A stretch of 64,000 bases of DNA from Coptis chinensis (taxonomy: Eukaryota; Streptophyta; Magnoliopsida; Ranunculales; Ranunculaceae), in contig CM027378.1 of assembly GCA_015680905.1 (NCBI GenBank), forward strand, positions 56,569,501 to 56,633,500, written 5' to 3'. The notes below the pieces were generated by a model. The model saw only the letters and a list, made by a program, of their open reading frames with translations. It did not search any database and was not told the origin of the DNA. The translations under genes were made by a program, and so were the position numbers. Positions 1-10,560 of this stretch are shown here, piece after piece. How positions within the stretch are numbered: position 1 is the first letter of the stretch; each line of letters begins with the position of its first letter.

Positions 1-975
1 GGTGCGGCACTTCCAAATTCTTTGAGTTTTTGGGTGTTTTTCGGTGGTGGGAATTTTTGGGATTTGTGGAGGAGTTTTTTGGAGAAGAATTGAATGTGGA
101 ATTGTATTGTGGGTGTAGGTGTATTAAGGTTTCTTTTTATTTTTATTTTTGTTAGGTTTTTAAATTTGGTAATGGCGGAAATGGAAAGAATCTCGATTCT
201 GTTTGATTCGGAGGAAGGAGACGCACGTGCGTGCATTGGGCCCAAGCCCAAATTGATTTTCCAATTTTTGTCGATTTTTCACACAACTTTAAACTAAAAT
301 TTCTGTTTCGTTACCGATCCGATTTATGCGAATGAGATATAGAAATTATCAGGAGAGAATTTCCAATCTAATGATCCATAAAACACTCTATTCCGACTGT
401 GGGTGACATATAAGAAGATGAAAAATGCCTCAAAGTGTGTGTATGACGTAAGTTATGCGAACGAATGAAATCTGACTTAATAGAAAATGTTAACCCGAAT
501 CGTAATACAATTAAACTGTCTAACCAACGCAACTGGAGAGTTGAACAATCCAGGATGGAACGAACACCCTACCCCCAAACAAATTTTAGACACAGAGTTG
601 AGAAAATTTGTTTTTAAAAGTGGGTATTTTAAAGTCAGATTCCTGAGACTTCTTAACTTACTATGGTTGTGATTTTAACGATTTTTAATTTTTTTTTTAT
701 GAATAAAAGTTAATATAAGAAAAACAAGAAAGCAATAAATGCATAATTCACACCATAGAAGAACATGACTCAAAAACTGATAAAACATACAAGAGTGGAA
801 AACGTGAATTATGCTGACCGTGGACTTAGGGTCCGGTACTTACAGCCACACACTCCATAGGGAGGGCCCGGTTATCTGAATGGTGCACTTATCAGTATAT
901 GGAAGTGATAGGAAGTACACCAGACAACCAAATGAGTCATTTATAGTCAGATACGTGAGACTTTAACAAATAACA

Positions 976-1022
<47 letters not shown>

Positions 1023-1076
1023 TACCCTGCAGTTTCAGTTTCCATATATCAACAACCTAAAGAGTTGTGGGTCTTT
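1..1076 (-). other. Element A non-coding tail downstream of protease
   Basis: No convincing gene. On the minus strand it aligns with element C 17.3-18.4 kb, sharing a block around 830-900 (counterpart near 17480-17530) and a PPT-like box at 563-585 (counterpart near 17860). Short open frames at 94-297 and 487-672 have no recognisable domain and are taken as chance. Confidence 0.7.
978..1019. repeat. (TA)n microsatellite
   Basis: About 42 bases of alternating TA inside element A's non-coding tail. The larger (TA)n tract of element C (17669-17767) lies at a different homologous position, so the two arose separately. Confidence 0.95.
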
Positions 1077-2290
1077 TCAGAAATAAATAACATGGAATGC
1101 ACCCCCAAACATAATCAGACACCAAGATTTCCTACGACGCAACCTAGTGGAATGAAAATGAAGTCTGATAGACCTAGAACGTAACCGAGCATGCACCTTC
1201 TTATTCATCTTTGAACGAGAGGTTGTCCAAGTGAATGAGTGTGAAAAAATGGATGGTTGTGGAAGATATGGTGGATAAGGATAAGTATTAGAAGGAAAGA
1301 ATGGAAAGAATGAGAATGTGGGTTTAGCACAAAACTCATTCATGGTGTAGGTAGGAACTGTCTCAATTCTGAAAATGTAGGTGTCATGTGCCTTTTCTTC
1401 GGGAATTATATCCGTATTAGGCGCATTTAGAAAATCATTAAACACAAAAGAAATAAGAGGGTCAAGTGAAAACTCCGTGTTCCTTTGAAAAGGTGTAGGA
1501 TGGGGTACATTGATGGAAGGGGAATGATGTGAGGTGGGTGAATGGTTATCAATAGGAGGGGACTCTCGAGGTGGCGAAGAAGAGTTGCAAAAAAGTTGAA
1601 GGAAATCTTCCTCAATTCCCTCCACGTCCAAGGAGTCCTTATTAAAGTTGGAACGTCCAAAGGAAAGGAATTTGTGCATCTGATTATTTGGAAACGTGGT
1701 TTTGACATAATCACGAGCTAAACTCTCGATCATACTAACCTCTCTATCGATATTGGTATCAGCAACCTGTGTGATCAGTTTAAATACATTGACCTCAGCG
1801 GAAAGATGGCCAAAAGATAAGGACATCGAACTATCGCGGCAATTTATAAGCGTTGGCGTTTGCCAAGCCAAGAAGGCTCCTAAAATGATTGGGACAGCAT
1901 CGTTAGCGACTTCTGTATCGAGGATAACAAAATCTGCAGGATAGTAGAAATCTTGAACCTTAACCAGTGTGTTTTCCACTACACCCTTAGGATACTTGAT
2001 AGACCTATCAGCTAATTGCAACGTCATTGTTGTAGGTTGCATTTCTTGTAGACCTATTTGTTTATATAAATAATAAGGGAGTAAGTTAACACTCACCCCC
2101 AGGTCTAATAAATCAGTGGTCGTGTGAGTGTCTCCTAAGGTGCATTGTATAGTAGGACGACCAGGGTCCTTGTACTTAACTATTCTATTATGTTCTGATA
2201 AAGTTGTAACATGTTTAGTGAGAAAGGCGTCTTTTAGAATATTTGTCCTACTCCTAGTAATGCATAACTCCTTAAGAAACTTAGCGTGGT
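1077..2290 (-). pseudogene. Element A retropepsin-like protease region (fossil)
   Basis: The open frame 2096-1077 starts SVNLLPYYLYKQIGL, the block right after the catalytic Asp motif in Athila/Tat-type gag-proteases. It continues with a PADFVILDTE segment and an ILGAFLAWQTPTLINC segment matching the family's ILGRPFLATAxALINC. Upstream sequence to about 2290 matches the pre-protease linker of element C. Downstream residues include a conserved PTYTMNEFCAKPT segment shared with C. Fossil; not intact. Confidence 0.75.
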
Positions 2291-2715
2291 GAGGTAATTT
2301 TTTTTATCACTTCAAGAAAAGGAAGGTTTATCGTTAGATTTTTGAAAACTTCCCTAATCTCATCGAAATTCGTATCCTTAGTTAACATTGCTAATCTCTG
2401 GGGAAATGGTGGTTTCTCTCTATATTTAGCATAATGATCAACAGGATGTTTAACCTTGGCTTTTTGTTTCTTAGGTTGTGGTTTAACTGGTACCTCTACA
2501 GGGGTAGGCTATTCAGTTTCTATTACGGTATCTAGTACAATCTGCGGTGTAGGGACAACTAGTGGGGTAACTATAGGCATAGTTACTTTGTTATCAACCA
2601 CTCTCCCAGAACGGAGAATGGAGATGGCATTTAGCTCACCTATGTTTTCATTTCCCGTACTAGTATTACCATTTACCTCAAAGGCGGTGTTTGTTGTTTT
2701 AGGATTAGCTATTGC

Positions 2716-3571
2716 TTATTCTGGAAACACACCTTTGGGTTGCACTTTCTCTTGAGCTAACTGTTGTAAGGAAAGTTGGATGGCTTGTAAAATCTGTTGT
2801 TGAGATTGCATAAAGGTATCGAAATGATCCAGTTGTGGAAGAGTGTTAGCTTTAGGTTGTGTGACAGGAACTATGTCACGTTGATTATTAATCGGTGGAT
2901 TTTGGTAGTTATTATTTACCGGAATGATACCTCTTTTAGCATTATAATTATTATTGTTATAATTATTATAATTACTCTGACCTTGTGCTTTGACCTTGTC
3001 GTGGTTGCGCTTGGTTGTTATAATTATAATTACCCTGACCTTGTCCTTGTCGTGGTTGAGCTTGGTTATAATTGTTTGCTTACCTAACATTTTGATTATT
3101 AAACCTTGGAGGTGTTACTTGTTGATTATTTCTCCAACTGAAGTTGGGATGTTGTCTCCAAGGGGCGTTAGGAATAGGAAAACTATTAGTCGAGCAAACA
3201 TTATCTTCTTGTGACTGTTGTTGCTTATAAGCGAAAGGACAATAGGAGTCGGGATGCTCTAGACTCAAACATAAATTACATGGATTGGAGTTGACATTCA
3301 TGATGGGGATAGGCGTTTGTTGAACAGAAATAGCCTCTACCTTTTTAGTTAAAGATTCAATTAAATTTTTAAGTTCCGGATCGGGTTTCATCTCAAACAT
3401 ACCGGCGGCCTTTACTGTTGTAGAAGAACTAGCGTTGTGGGAGATATCGTCACTACCCCCCCCCCCCCCCCAGTTATTATTATGCTTAGTCTGATCTTCT
3501 AAAAATTTATAAGCTTCTAAGGCTCCTTTACTTAAGAAACTACCCCCATTCATTATGTCAAGGACTTCTTT
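2716..3571 (-). pseudogene. Element A gag C-terminal part (fossil)
   Basis: Minus-strand frames 3553-3080 and 3090-2716 carry the end of the gag domain (MNGGSFLSKGALEAYKFLEDQ), then a CCHC zinc knuckle (CNLCLSLEHPDSYC, pattern CX2CX4HX4C), then a Gln/Asn-rich low-complexity tail. It is closely parallel to element C 14.8-15.7 kb. A C16 homopolymer within it encodes glycines. Confidence 0.8.
3456..3471. repeat. C16 homopolymer
   Basis: Sixteen consecutive C on the plus strand (poly-G in the sense of element A gag). The homologous site in element C (about 14881-14888) has a much shorter G run, so this is a slippage-prone tract. Confidence 0.95.
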
Positions 3572-3581
3572 ATGGTGGTGC

Positions 3582-3677
3582 AGAAGTCCCTTGAAAAAGG
3601 CACGGACTACTTATAGAGTGTCCACATCATAACCTCGCGAAAGACACTTTAGTTCGTGCCTTTTTCAAGGGACTTCT
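3582..3677. repeat. Fold-back inverted repeat in element A gag
   Basis: Arms 3582-3604 and 3655-3677 are perfect 23-bp inverted copies around a 50-base centre. The left arm is gag sequence in A's minus orientation. The centre and right arm are gag sequence in plus orientation (counterpart of C about 14706-14770). Immediately right of the right arm begins LTR sequence in minus orientation. The arrangement looks like a fold-back inversion. Confidence 0.85.
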
Positions 3678-3683
3678 AATCCC

Positions 3684-4755
3684 TAATTATACATGGCATT
3701 TCTACCAATTCATAACTAGTATGTGAGGTCGTCCACCCATTCTCATGGCGAATCAACGACCTTCTAGAGTGGAATAGATTCTTACAACGATTCTATACTA
3801 CACAATCAGGTTTTCATCAAACCCTTCTACTGGAGGTTTAGCCTTGATTCATCAAACTATCATTTCCCATTGAATTAAAACTAGACATAATATGAAGATT
3901 TGAACTTTACTAATTTTGATTAAACGATACTTCAAATCTAATTAATAACTAAGAATTGAATAACAACAAGAATTAAAATTAGATCTACAAATTTAAATGA
4001 CAAAATCAAAATGAACAAGAATAAACTATTTTATTTATCTAATCAATGAAGAACAATGATTCAAAGAATTAATCTAAAACAAGAAATGAAACTAATTAAT
4101 TTAACTACTTGAATTCAAAAACTAGATCTACAAGCTATTTTTAATGGCTACTTTCTATTCTAAGCTATATAACTATATGTTTCTTAAGAGCTAAGTCTTG
4201 TTTTATGTAAATGAGGAGACCAGATCCACAATTTCGTGCATGGGCTGAGGTCTCATGTTTTGGGCCGGAAAATCGAGCTCAAAGCCCAATTTCTTCAGTC
4301 CACAAAGCCCGTTTCAGCTGGCTTTGACTTCAGTAGACTTTTCGTCCACTTCTACTCCTCTAATTGGGTCAAGGCTTAGACCATTGGAAATCTCTTTTTG
4401 AGCCAGTCGTTTTGACGTAAGGTAGGCCCAAATCTGAGGCCTGAGTCCAAAGATATGGTCTTCGGAAGTTCTGCTGACTTGTGTACTATTTCTGCCCGTG
4501 TTGACTTTTCAGCTTTTGACCGGGCTTCATAAAGGCTTTGTCTCCTTGAATCTTGGCCTTTATCACAGAACTTCTTAGCAACTAACCCTTTGCTCCTTTA
4601 TATTGCCAAAGTGGCATATTTCTGCACATAATTGAGTTCCATGCCTAAAATATATAAACGCACGTAATTAACATTAACTCTTATTTATTACTCGAATAAT
4701 TGGTCGAAAAGTAGTATTATTAAGAGGTTAAAACTACAGTTTTGGGCTCTTATCA
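3684..4755 (-). repeat. Element A 5' LTR (partial)
   Basis: Reverse complement of the first about 1070 bases of the element E LTR (27370 onward). It starts at 4755 with TGATAAGAGCCCAAAACTG on the minus strand. The junction with the gag fold-back near 3684 shares a few bases (AGGGATTAGA-like). Confidence 0.85.
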
Positions 4756-5640
4756 GTAATACCAGAGCAGTCTTTCGAACACTTGTTGGGGAGCGAGTCT
4801 TATGGACATTGGTTCCGCGAGAGGATCATGCAGTTCGGATGGAGGCATCTTCTGGTAAGTGAAGATGACTCGTATTCACCTAAGCTTACTGAATTTTTCT
4901 TTAATAATATTAATTTCTATTGTAACCAGGATGGAGAACAAGAATTCTCCGTCACGGTTGATGACACACCCCTAGAATTCAATAAGTATGTGGTAGCATT
5001 AGTTTTGGGAATACCAATACCTGATCCTATTCACACGTGGGGATATATGACCGATAATTCATACCTCTATGACTATACATATTTCCATGAGTATTATGGG
5101 GGAGGGGTATTTCGTATAATAGACCAAGGGAGTTACAACATAGCCCTTGGTAGCCTGTCCCTAAATGTAGGCACCACCATGTTATTCATCCTCATGAATA
5201 TTCTAGGGGAGTGGCAGTTTACTTCTGCAAATAGTACCACTGGTGATGTTTTCCTTGCTTTAGCTGAGGGACGTCACCGATATGACATTCCCCGAATATT
5301 AGTATCTAGTCTTAAGAGAGCTCAAAGCATGTGACATAAGTATCTTCTTATGCTTGTTTTGGTTTGCCGCATCATGCTCAGTTGTCTACCAGAATTATGT
5401 ACCCAGTTCATGGATTGGAAAAGGGTTGAAGTCATGAGACCCACCAATTGTGTGGTTCGCTCATTTCGAGTAATGACTTGGCCGGGATGGCAGGTGCAAC
5501 CTCATTTGGTTGCTCCTTACACCCCATCAGACATAGTAACATTAGACAGGTTAGCACAAGTTGATGACACACAGCGGCAGGCTTGGCAAGTTATCATGGC
5601 ATGGTAGGATGCGAAGGAACCTTATCTCTTTGAAGAGGAA
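4756..5640 (+). pseudogene. Element E: plant-transposon-protein-like ORF (fossil)
   Basis: Frame 4783-5334 and the following sequence to about 5640 are homologous to element C 20555-21470. Shared blocks include GAWFRE/GHWFRE, a DGEQxFSxxxDDxPxEF/I segment, the LALVLGxxxP-type block, YxYxFxHExYGxGxFRIxDQGxYN and a RILxSSLxRAxSM segment. It resembles the putative plant transposon protein domain seen at the env position of Athila-like elements. Function unknown. Confidence 0.6.
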
Positions 5641-5645
5641 AATGA

Positions 5646-5650
5646 GGAGG
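5646..5650. repeat. TSD of element D, left copy (GGAGG)
   Basis: GGAGG directly before D's LTR; GGAGG recurs at 25490-25494 where element E resumes. E reads on naturally across the pair (compare C near 21450-21500). Confidence 0.7.
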
Positions 5651-6103
5651 TGATAAGTGCTCAAAAAGTACAATTTAACCCTCGATTATGCCTCTTGTTT
5701 AGCCATCTTAGTGGACTAATAGTGTTTGTAAGTTAAGTTTTAAGATTCTACAGGTGAAAAAGAGAGTTTTGTAGAATATTAGAGAAAAAGGGGTAAAACA
5801 GAGCAATACAGAGCATTAAGGATCACATGGGAAGCCCGTGGACAATCATGGAAAAAGCCAAGGAATTGAAGCTATTAAAGATGCGACTTGGACCTATTTT
5901 AAAGCCTATTTGGAAGCCCAAGGCCAAAGGATTTGTTGCTTGGACCAAAGCCCGCAAAAGAGGATAAAAGGATAGGACGCATGAATCGACACTGTAGCCA
6001 ATTCCTTCTCAGTTTTGGAGATGAAGTTGGACTCTGGAAGAAGTCTATTTGTATTAGGAAACAAATGACGGTTTGGAATGATTCTAGAGCTCATTGTAAC
6101 TCC

Positions 6104-6111
6104 TATAAATA
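6104..6111 (+). promoter_or_regulatory. TATA box of element D LTR
   Basis: TATAAATA followed by AGAGGACC, preserved in F's LTRs on the minus strand (45997-46004 in its 5' LTR). It is at the place expected for the LTR promoter. Confidence 0.75.
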
Positions 6112-6447
6112 GAGGACCTAAGTGCTTCATGTAATTGGCCAATTCACTTATATTCTTGTCTCCAGAACTTGAGGCAGAGAGAGATTAATAATAAAATATC
6201 GGTTTTAACTAGCTGAGTCTTAATAAATTAGTCTTTCTAGTCTTATGTTCTTCGACTCTTCTTCTTCTCGTTCTTCGTGTTCTTCCTTCTATATGGAAGG
6301 CTAATCATCTCCTTCAAGGGAGGAGATGAAGCCGGTGCTTAAGGTTTAATGATTCTTCTGGTTTATGGTGTTCTTCAATCAGGTTATTTCTTTATGTTTT
6401 TAGTTATTAGTTTCATTGCCCATACCAGGGGATGGAAGTATAGATTA

Positions 6448-6597
6448 AGGTTTTTATTTATTACAATTGAATATCATGCTAGCTTAGGGTTTTATTTATT
6501 GCAATTGAATATTTGATAGTGACATGCTTTTATTTATTGCAATTGAATATAATGCTAGAATAGGGTTTTATTTATTGTAATTGAATATTATACTATT
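6448..6597 (+). repeat. Tandem repeat, about 4 x 40-48 bp, in D LTR
   Basis: Four units built on TTTATTTATTGCAATTGAAT with variable spacers. The same array is present in both F LTRs (about 38200-38345 and 45515-45660), so it belongs to the family's LTR. Confidence 0.8.
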
Positions 6598-7184
6598 ATT
6601 CTCTACTTTTCTTCTAGTTGTGTACTGTTTTAGAGTAAGGGAAGTATTCCTTGTGTTTGCCTTAGATGGTGATTATTGAATAACTGCCCAAGCTCACATA
6701 AAAGGAAATAAGATACTAGTAACATAAACATAGGAACAACCTTGAGTAGAGTTAATTGTTAACGATATTTCATCCAAGAGGGCATCGGCACTTTCGATTA
6801 TTGTCTGATTTAGTCTACTTGGAGAACAACATGAAGCAAAAGGTCATTAAATCAAAAGCATTGGTGGATTTGAATCTCTTGAATCTATCTCTCTAATATT
6901 CTCTCCATATTTCTAATTCTTAGCTTTAGTATAAGTTTAGTTAGTTTAGTTTAGTTTAGCATTAGAATCTACTATATCTATAATCATAGTTTTTAATCCC
7001 TCAAACTCCTTTTCCAGTCATGTCCTTCATATAAACATACACTTAAAAGTGGAATGATATCCTACTCATCCTTTACTTATTCAGGGATAATTAGGTTTTG
7101 ATACGCTTCTATTTGTTCAACGACCATCATCTATCTACATCATCCATATACCATCTACACACATAAAAAGGAGCGAGTGTCAAA

Positions 7185-7247
7185 TGGCGCTGCCGGGGAT
7201 ATAATTAATTGTAGCCCTGGAAGGAGTGTCAAATGGCGCCGCTGCCA
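7185..7247 (+). promoter_or_regulatory. Doubled primer-binding site of element D
   Basis: The first site (7185-7200, TGGCGC-TGCCGGGGAT) follows the LTR end ..GTGTCA by two bases. A second site (TGGCGCCGCTGCCA, 7234-7247) is again preceded by GTGTCAAA. Both match the 3' end of plant tRNA-Asp (ends GGCAACGGCGCCA), each imperfectly. Element F has the same doubled arrangement. Confidence 0.75.
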
Positions 7248-7783
7248 TTTTAAGTTGTTTATGTTTAACATTTTCTTTCAAGATTAGAAGTTTGGATCTT
7301 AAGGTAATTTTAGCCGCATCATCCATTCTTTTGAGAAAGAGAGAAGCTTGAAGGACATCTCGAAGACAAGATCTACCATCCAGGTTAGTCAAATCTTCAT
7401 TCTTTTTATTTCATTCTTAGTTTAGTTGCATCATAATTAGTTTAGTTTTATTGCTTTCTAGTATAATTGCATTTAGGATCTTTTCAACAATTGAAGTTGT
7501 AAGCCAACACAGCGAAAAATCAAACTCTAGTGTTTATTGTCTGAATCTTGACAAACAGACTATCGTCTGTGGGACGTGGTACTTAAGCAATCCAAGTGAT
7601 TCACCATAACCCTAGAAGAGACAACTTTAGACAACGGGCAAGATACTAGCTGCAAAGCCCAACCCAATTGAAGGAAAGTAGTTTTGCATATTAGTATAAT
7701 TTAGAATAGTTGCATATTAGTTTAATAGCATTCAAGCATAGTAGGATAGTTTTTAATCATTTTCGCATAGCATTTTCTAGTGT
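7248..7783 (+). other. Element D 5' leader
   Basis: Non-coding. It contains a small hairpin at 7555-7570 (ACAGAC, loop TATC, GTCTGT) followed by a GGGACGTGG. The hairpin is kept in F's leader with one G-T wobble (about 44560-44575, minus). Otherwise T-rich with repeated TAGTTTAGTT-like words. Confidence 0.6.
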
Positions 7784-8769
7784 ATGCCCCGTCGTCCATA
7801 TCATCGTCCGATAAGAACACAACAGTGGACAAGGTTTAACAACCGACTCACAAGAATACTAGACGAGATTGAAACAATGGCCGGAAGCAATGATGGAGGT
7901 GTTATGAATCCAAATAATTCTGAAGCTATCCCACCCATGCAAGCACAACAGAGGAAGAAGTTGAGCGAAGTTTATGAACTGAGAAGTTGATCAATTCAAT
8001 AGACAACTGAGAGAAGTTGAGAATAAAGTTTATGAACAAGTTCTACCCACCCCAGAAGACAGATGCCATACAGCAAGCCATCAACAATTTCAAAGGGAAG
8101 GTGACTGAAGAATATCATCAAAGCTGGGAGAAATTCAATAATTTGCTAGTCTCATGTCCACATCATGGATACGACAAGAGCACACTAGCTCATTTTTTCT
8201 ATCGAGGACTCTCGATGATGAACAAGCAGATGATACAGTCAATGCACAAAGGCAAGTTTACATCAATGGATGGAGAGGAAGCTTACAATTTTCTCGAGAA
8301 TTTAGCTGAAGAAACACAACAATGGACTACTAGCAACGAGGATGTCGCTAGCATGAAGGGGGAGCCAGAGCAATTTGGCTACCAAACACATGAACAAGCA
8401 GATCAAGAACTGAAGTTTACATTGGCCAGCCTGGCCACCAGCATTGAAATTTTGAGTAAGAAATTCAATCAGTTCTCCATGAATCCCTCCAAGATCAACA
8501 AGTCTCAAGCTAAATCTTTCCCAGTCATGCAAGCTAGCCAATGCTGCGAAGTCTGTTCGGACACTTCTCATGCAACTCTAGAATGTCCTGTTTACTATCA
8601 ACATGCATCAGTTGGAGAGTACAATATTAACTCATTTCAGAGGCCCAACCAAGGTGGTAATAACTTTCAAGGCAATTATTGGAGACAGAACGATGAACCC
8701 CCAGGTTCACAAGATCAAAGTTATATTCCACAGACAAGTCAAGCTTCACAGTTGGTTCCTCAACAATAG
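7784..8769 (+). pseudogene. Element D gag (fossil)
   Basis: The N-terminal piece at 7784-7990 begins MPRRPYHRP, shared with F. The frame 8017-8769 holds the Retrotrans_gag core (KFMNKFYPPQKTDAIQQAI, then ECHxSWxxFNxLLVSCPHHG and HFFYRGL blocks) and a CCHC knuckle CEVCSDTSHATLEC (CX2CX4HX4C) near residue 180 of that frame. A Gln-rich tail follows. Compared with G's gag of 421 aa it is incomplete. Confidence 0.85.
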
Positions 8770-9140
8770 TTATACTCTCAGTAGAATTCCAATACAAGTG
8801 GAGAGTTAGTGCCTGATCCTAGGAGAAATTATGCCACACCTGCCAACCTGGAGAATGCAATTACTTTGCAATCACAGAAAAATTAGAAGTTTGAAAGTGT
8901 TCTAGAGCTTATTACACAGTCTCAGCTCAATCTCCAGCAATCTCAGGCAAGTCAATGTTCTAGAATGGAGTCTCTAGAGGCTAAGGTCTGCAAACTCACT
9001 ACTGCTTTGTCTGTAAAGACACAAGCCACTCAACCTAGCTTATTGGAACCAATATTGAGGAGTGAAGATGTATGCCACATTGGGACAACTTCTAGTACTG
9101 ATCACCTCCATGATCATGTCACCGATTACTACTCGGTCGA

Positions 9141-10397
9141 TTGAAGATTGATAACAAGGTTGACTTACCTTCTCATGATGACATTGCTACAGAGCAATCG
9201 GTCAAGATTTCAAATGAAGCTCGAAAGGAAGTGGGAGAAATCCTTTCAACTCCCATTTGTCAAGACAACCAAGACAAGATATGCAAGAATGCCAAAGAGA
9301 AAGAAGAGCAGACACATGCTAATGTGTTTGTACCAAAGGCACTTTTTCCTATATTTTTTGCTCAAAGCAAAAAGGACAAGCAATTTTTAGAGATGAAGGA
9401 GGTATTTGAGAAAGATAACATCAATATCCCCTTTCTCAAAGCGATCAAGCAGTTGCCATCATATGCCAAATTCTTGAAGGATGCATGCAACATAAAGAGA
9501 AGTAATCATGTTCCAAAGAGAGCGTTTCTAGCTGGACAAACAACATCTATTATCCATCAGCAAGCTCTAGTCAAGCTCAAAGATCCAGAAAGTCTTACAA
9601 TATCATGCAAGATAGGAGAAAAATTCATAGGTAATGCTCTTTTAGACCTTGGTGCTAGTGTTAATCTCTTGCCATATCATGTGTACCAAGCGTTGGGCTT
9701 GGAGAACCTAAAGCCTACAAAAGTCAAATTGAAGTTAGCTGACCGTTCTACCAAGATTCCCAAAGGCATAGTTGAGGATGTTCTTGTTCAAGTAGCCGAT
9801 TTCTACTATCCAGTGGATTTCATTGTGATAGACACCCAGGAAGCCTTTGATAAAATTCCAATTATCCTAGGCCGACCTTTCCTCGCTACCGCAAAAGCTT
9901 TGATAAATTGTTACAACGGTGAAATAAAGATCAACTTTGGTAAGATGTCCATGGACATAAATATCTTTCATCTGTTGTATAAGGATTGTGATGACACCGA
10001 AGGTGAAGAGGTGTACTTCCTTGATAGTATGATACAAGAATTCGTCCCTTTCGAAGATACAATTGAAAGTGCTCAATCTACAGAAAACTGTGATGAACCT
10101 GAGAACCCCACCACAGAGGCGTTGCTAGCCATGTTCTTGGAATCTCTGCAAAAAATTCAGAAATTAAGTGAGCAGAATGGAAAATTGATAGAGAGAGTAT
10201 CATATCTTGAGAAGATTAACTCTACATTTCAGGATGAACAACAGACTTCTACCCAGAAAAATCAGTTGCTAGATAATCAGCTTAAAGAAGTTTTGGAAAA
10301 ACAGCAGAATCTAGAAACTGAAATGAGTCTTCAGAAGCAGAAAGTGAACCATATTGATAAGGAGAATTGCACTGTTGAAGCTTCTTCTACACCATGA
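9141..10397 (+). CDS. Element D gag-linker / retropepsin / coiled-coil ORF
   Basis: Open for 418 codons. Residues 1-150 form a charged linker. Around 170 comes LLDLGASVNLLPYHVYQALG, the catalytic-Asp motif of an Athila/Tat-type retropepsin (DLGA in place of DTGA, as often in these plant elements). The flap/C-terminal half follows, with FIVIDTQ, the hydrophobic ILGRPFLATAKALINC and a CDD-rich segment. Residues from about 330 to 410 form a Leu/Gln/Glu heptad-rich coiled coil. No RT follows. The start is an in-frame Met, and the original protein may have been continuous with gag. Paired with 42843-41718 in F. Confidence 0.85.
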   Translation: MKIDNKVDLPSHDDIATEQSVKISNEARKEVGEILSTPICQDNQDKICKNAKEKEEQTHANVFVPKALFPIFFAQSKKDKQFLEMKEVFEKDNINIPFLKAIKQLPSYAKFLKDACNIKRSNHVPKRAFLAGQTTSIIHQQALVKLKDPESLTISCKIGEKFIGNALLDLGASVNLLPYHVYQALGLENLKPTKVKLKLADRSTKIPKGIVEDVLVQVADFYYPVDFIVIDTQEAFDKIPIILGRPFLATAKALINCYNGEIKINFGKMSMDINIFHLLYKDCDDTEGEEVYFLDSMIQEFVPFEDTIESAQSTENCDEPENPTTEALLAMFLESLQKIQKLSEQNGKLIERVSYLEKINSTFQDEQQTSTQKNQLLDNQLKEVLEKQQNLETEMSLQKQKVNHIDKENCTVEASSTP

Positions 10398-10429
10398 TTG
10401 TCAGAACGAGAGAAGTATGTGAACTAGTC

Positions 10430-10560
10430 TACTTGCCCCACCGAAACGAAAGGCCCGGACATCTATTATCATTACTGTGGTGGTAAAAGGCACATCAGAT
10501 ACTATTGTCCTATTAGAAAGAAAGATTTTCGTCAATCTTTTACACAGGGGAACCACAAGG
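10430..10560 (+). pseudogene. Second zinc-knuckle-like block of element D
   Basis: Translates as DIYYHYCGGKRHIRYYCPIRKKDF-like text (written here in short form: YCGGKRHIRYYC). It resembles the CxxCGxxGHIRxxC knuckle of plant retroelement gag proteins, with an aromatic or His in place of the first Cys. The same block in the same place is in F (41459-41178). It lies after the coiled coil, separate from the gag knuckle. Confidence 0.55.

Larger units (their letters stand above)
1..4755 (-). mobile_element. Element A: gag-protease LTR retrotransposon fossil, inserted in element E
   Basis: Read on the minus strand: a partial LTR (4755 to 3684), gag remnants, a retropepsin remnant and a long non-coding tail running off the window's left edge. 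It is the same family as element C: gag, protease and tail each align with C at about 14.7-18.2 kb. The LTR begins TGATAAGAGCCC on the minus strand at 4755 and abuts element E coding sequence at 4756, so A is nested in E in opposite orientation. The far side lies outside the window, so no TSD can be checked. It is broken, with many breaks. No RT or integrase is visible. Confidence 0.8.
5651..7182 (+). repeat. Element D 5' LTR
   Basis: Begins TGATAAGTGCTCAAAAAG, ends GAGTGTCA, 1532 bp. It matches both LTRs of element F (reverse strand) throughout. It contains a TATA box, a short tandem repeat and a T-rich R/U5-like region with repeated TTAGTTTAGT. The primer site follows after two bases. Confidence 0.9.

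Noticed and set aside
7185-7247. A tRNA-Asp gene or fragment
   Set aside because: Only the complement of the 3' end is present, right after LTR ends, as expected for primer sites.
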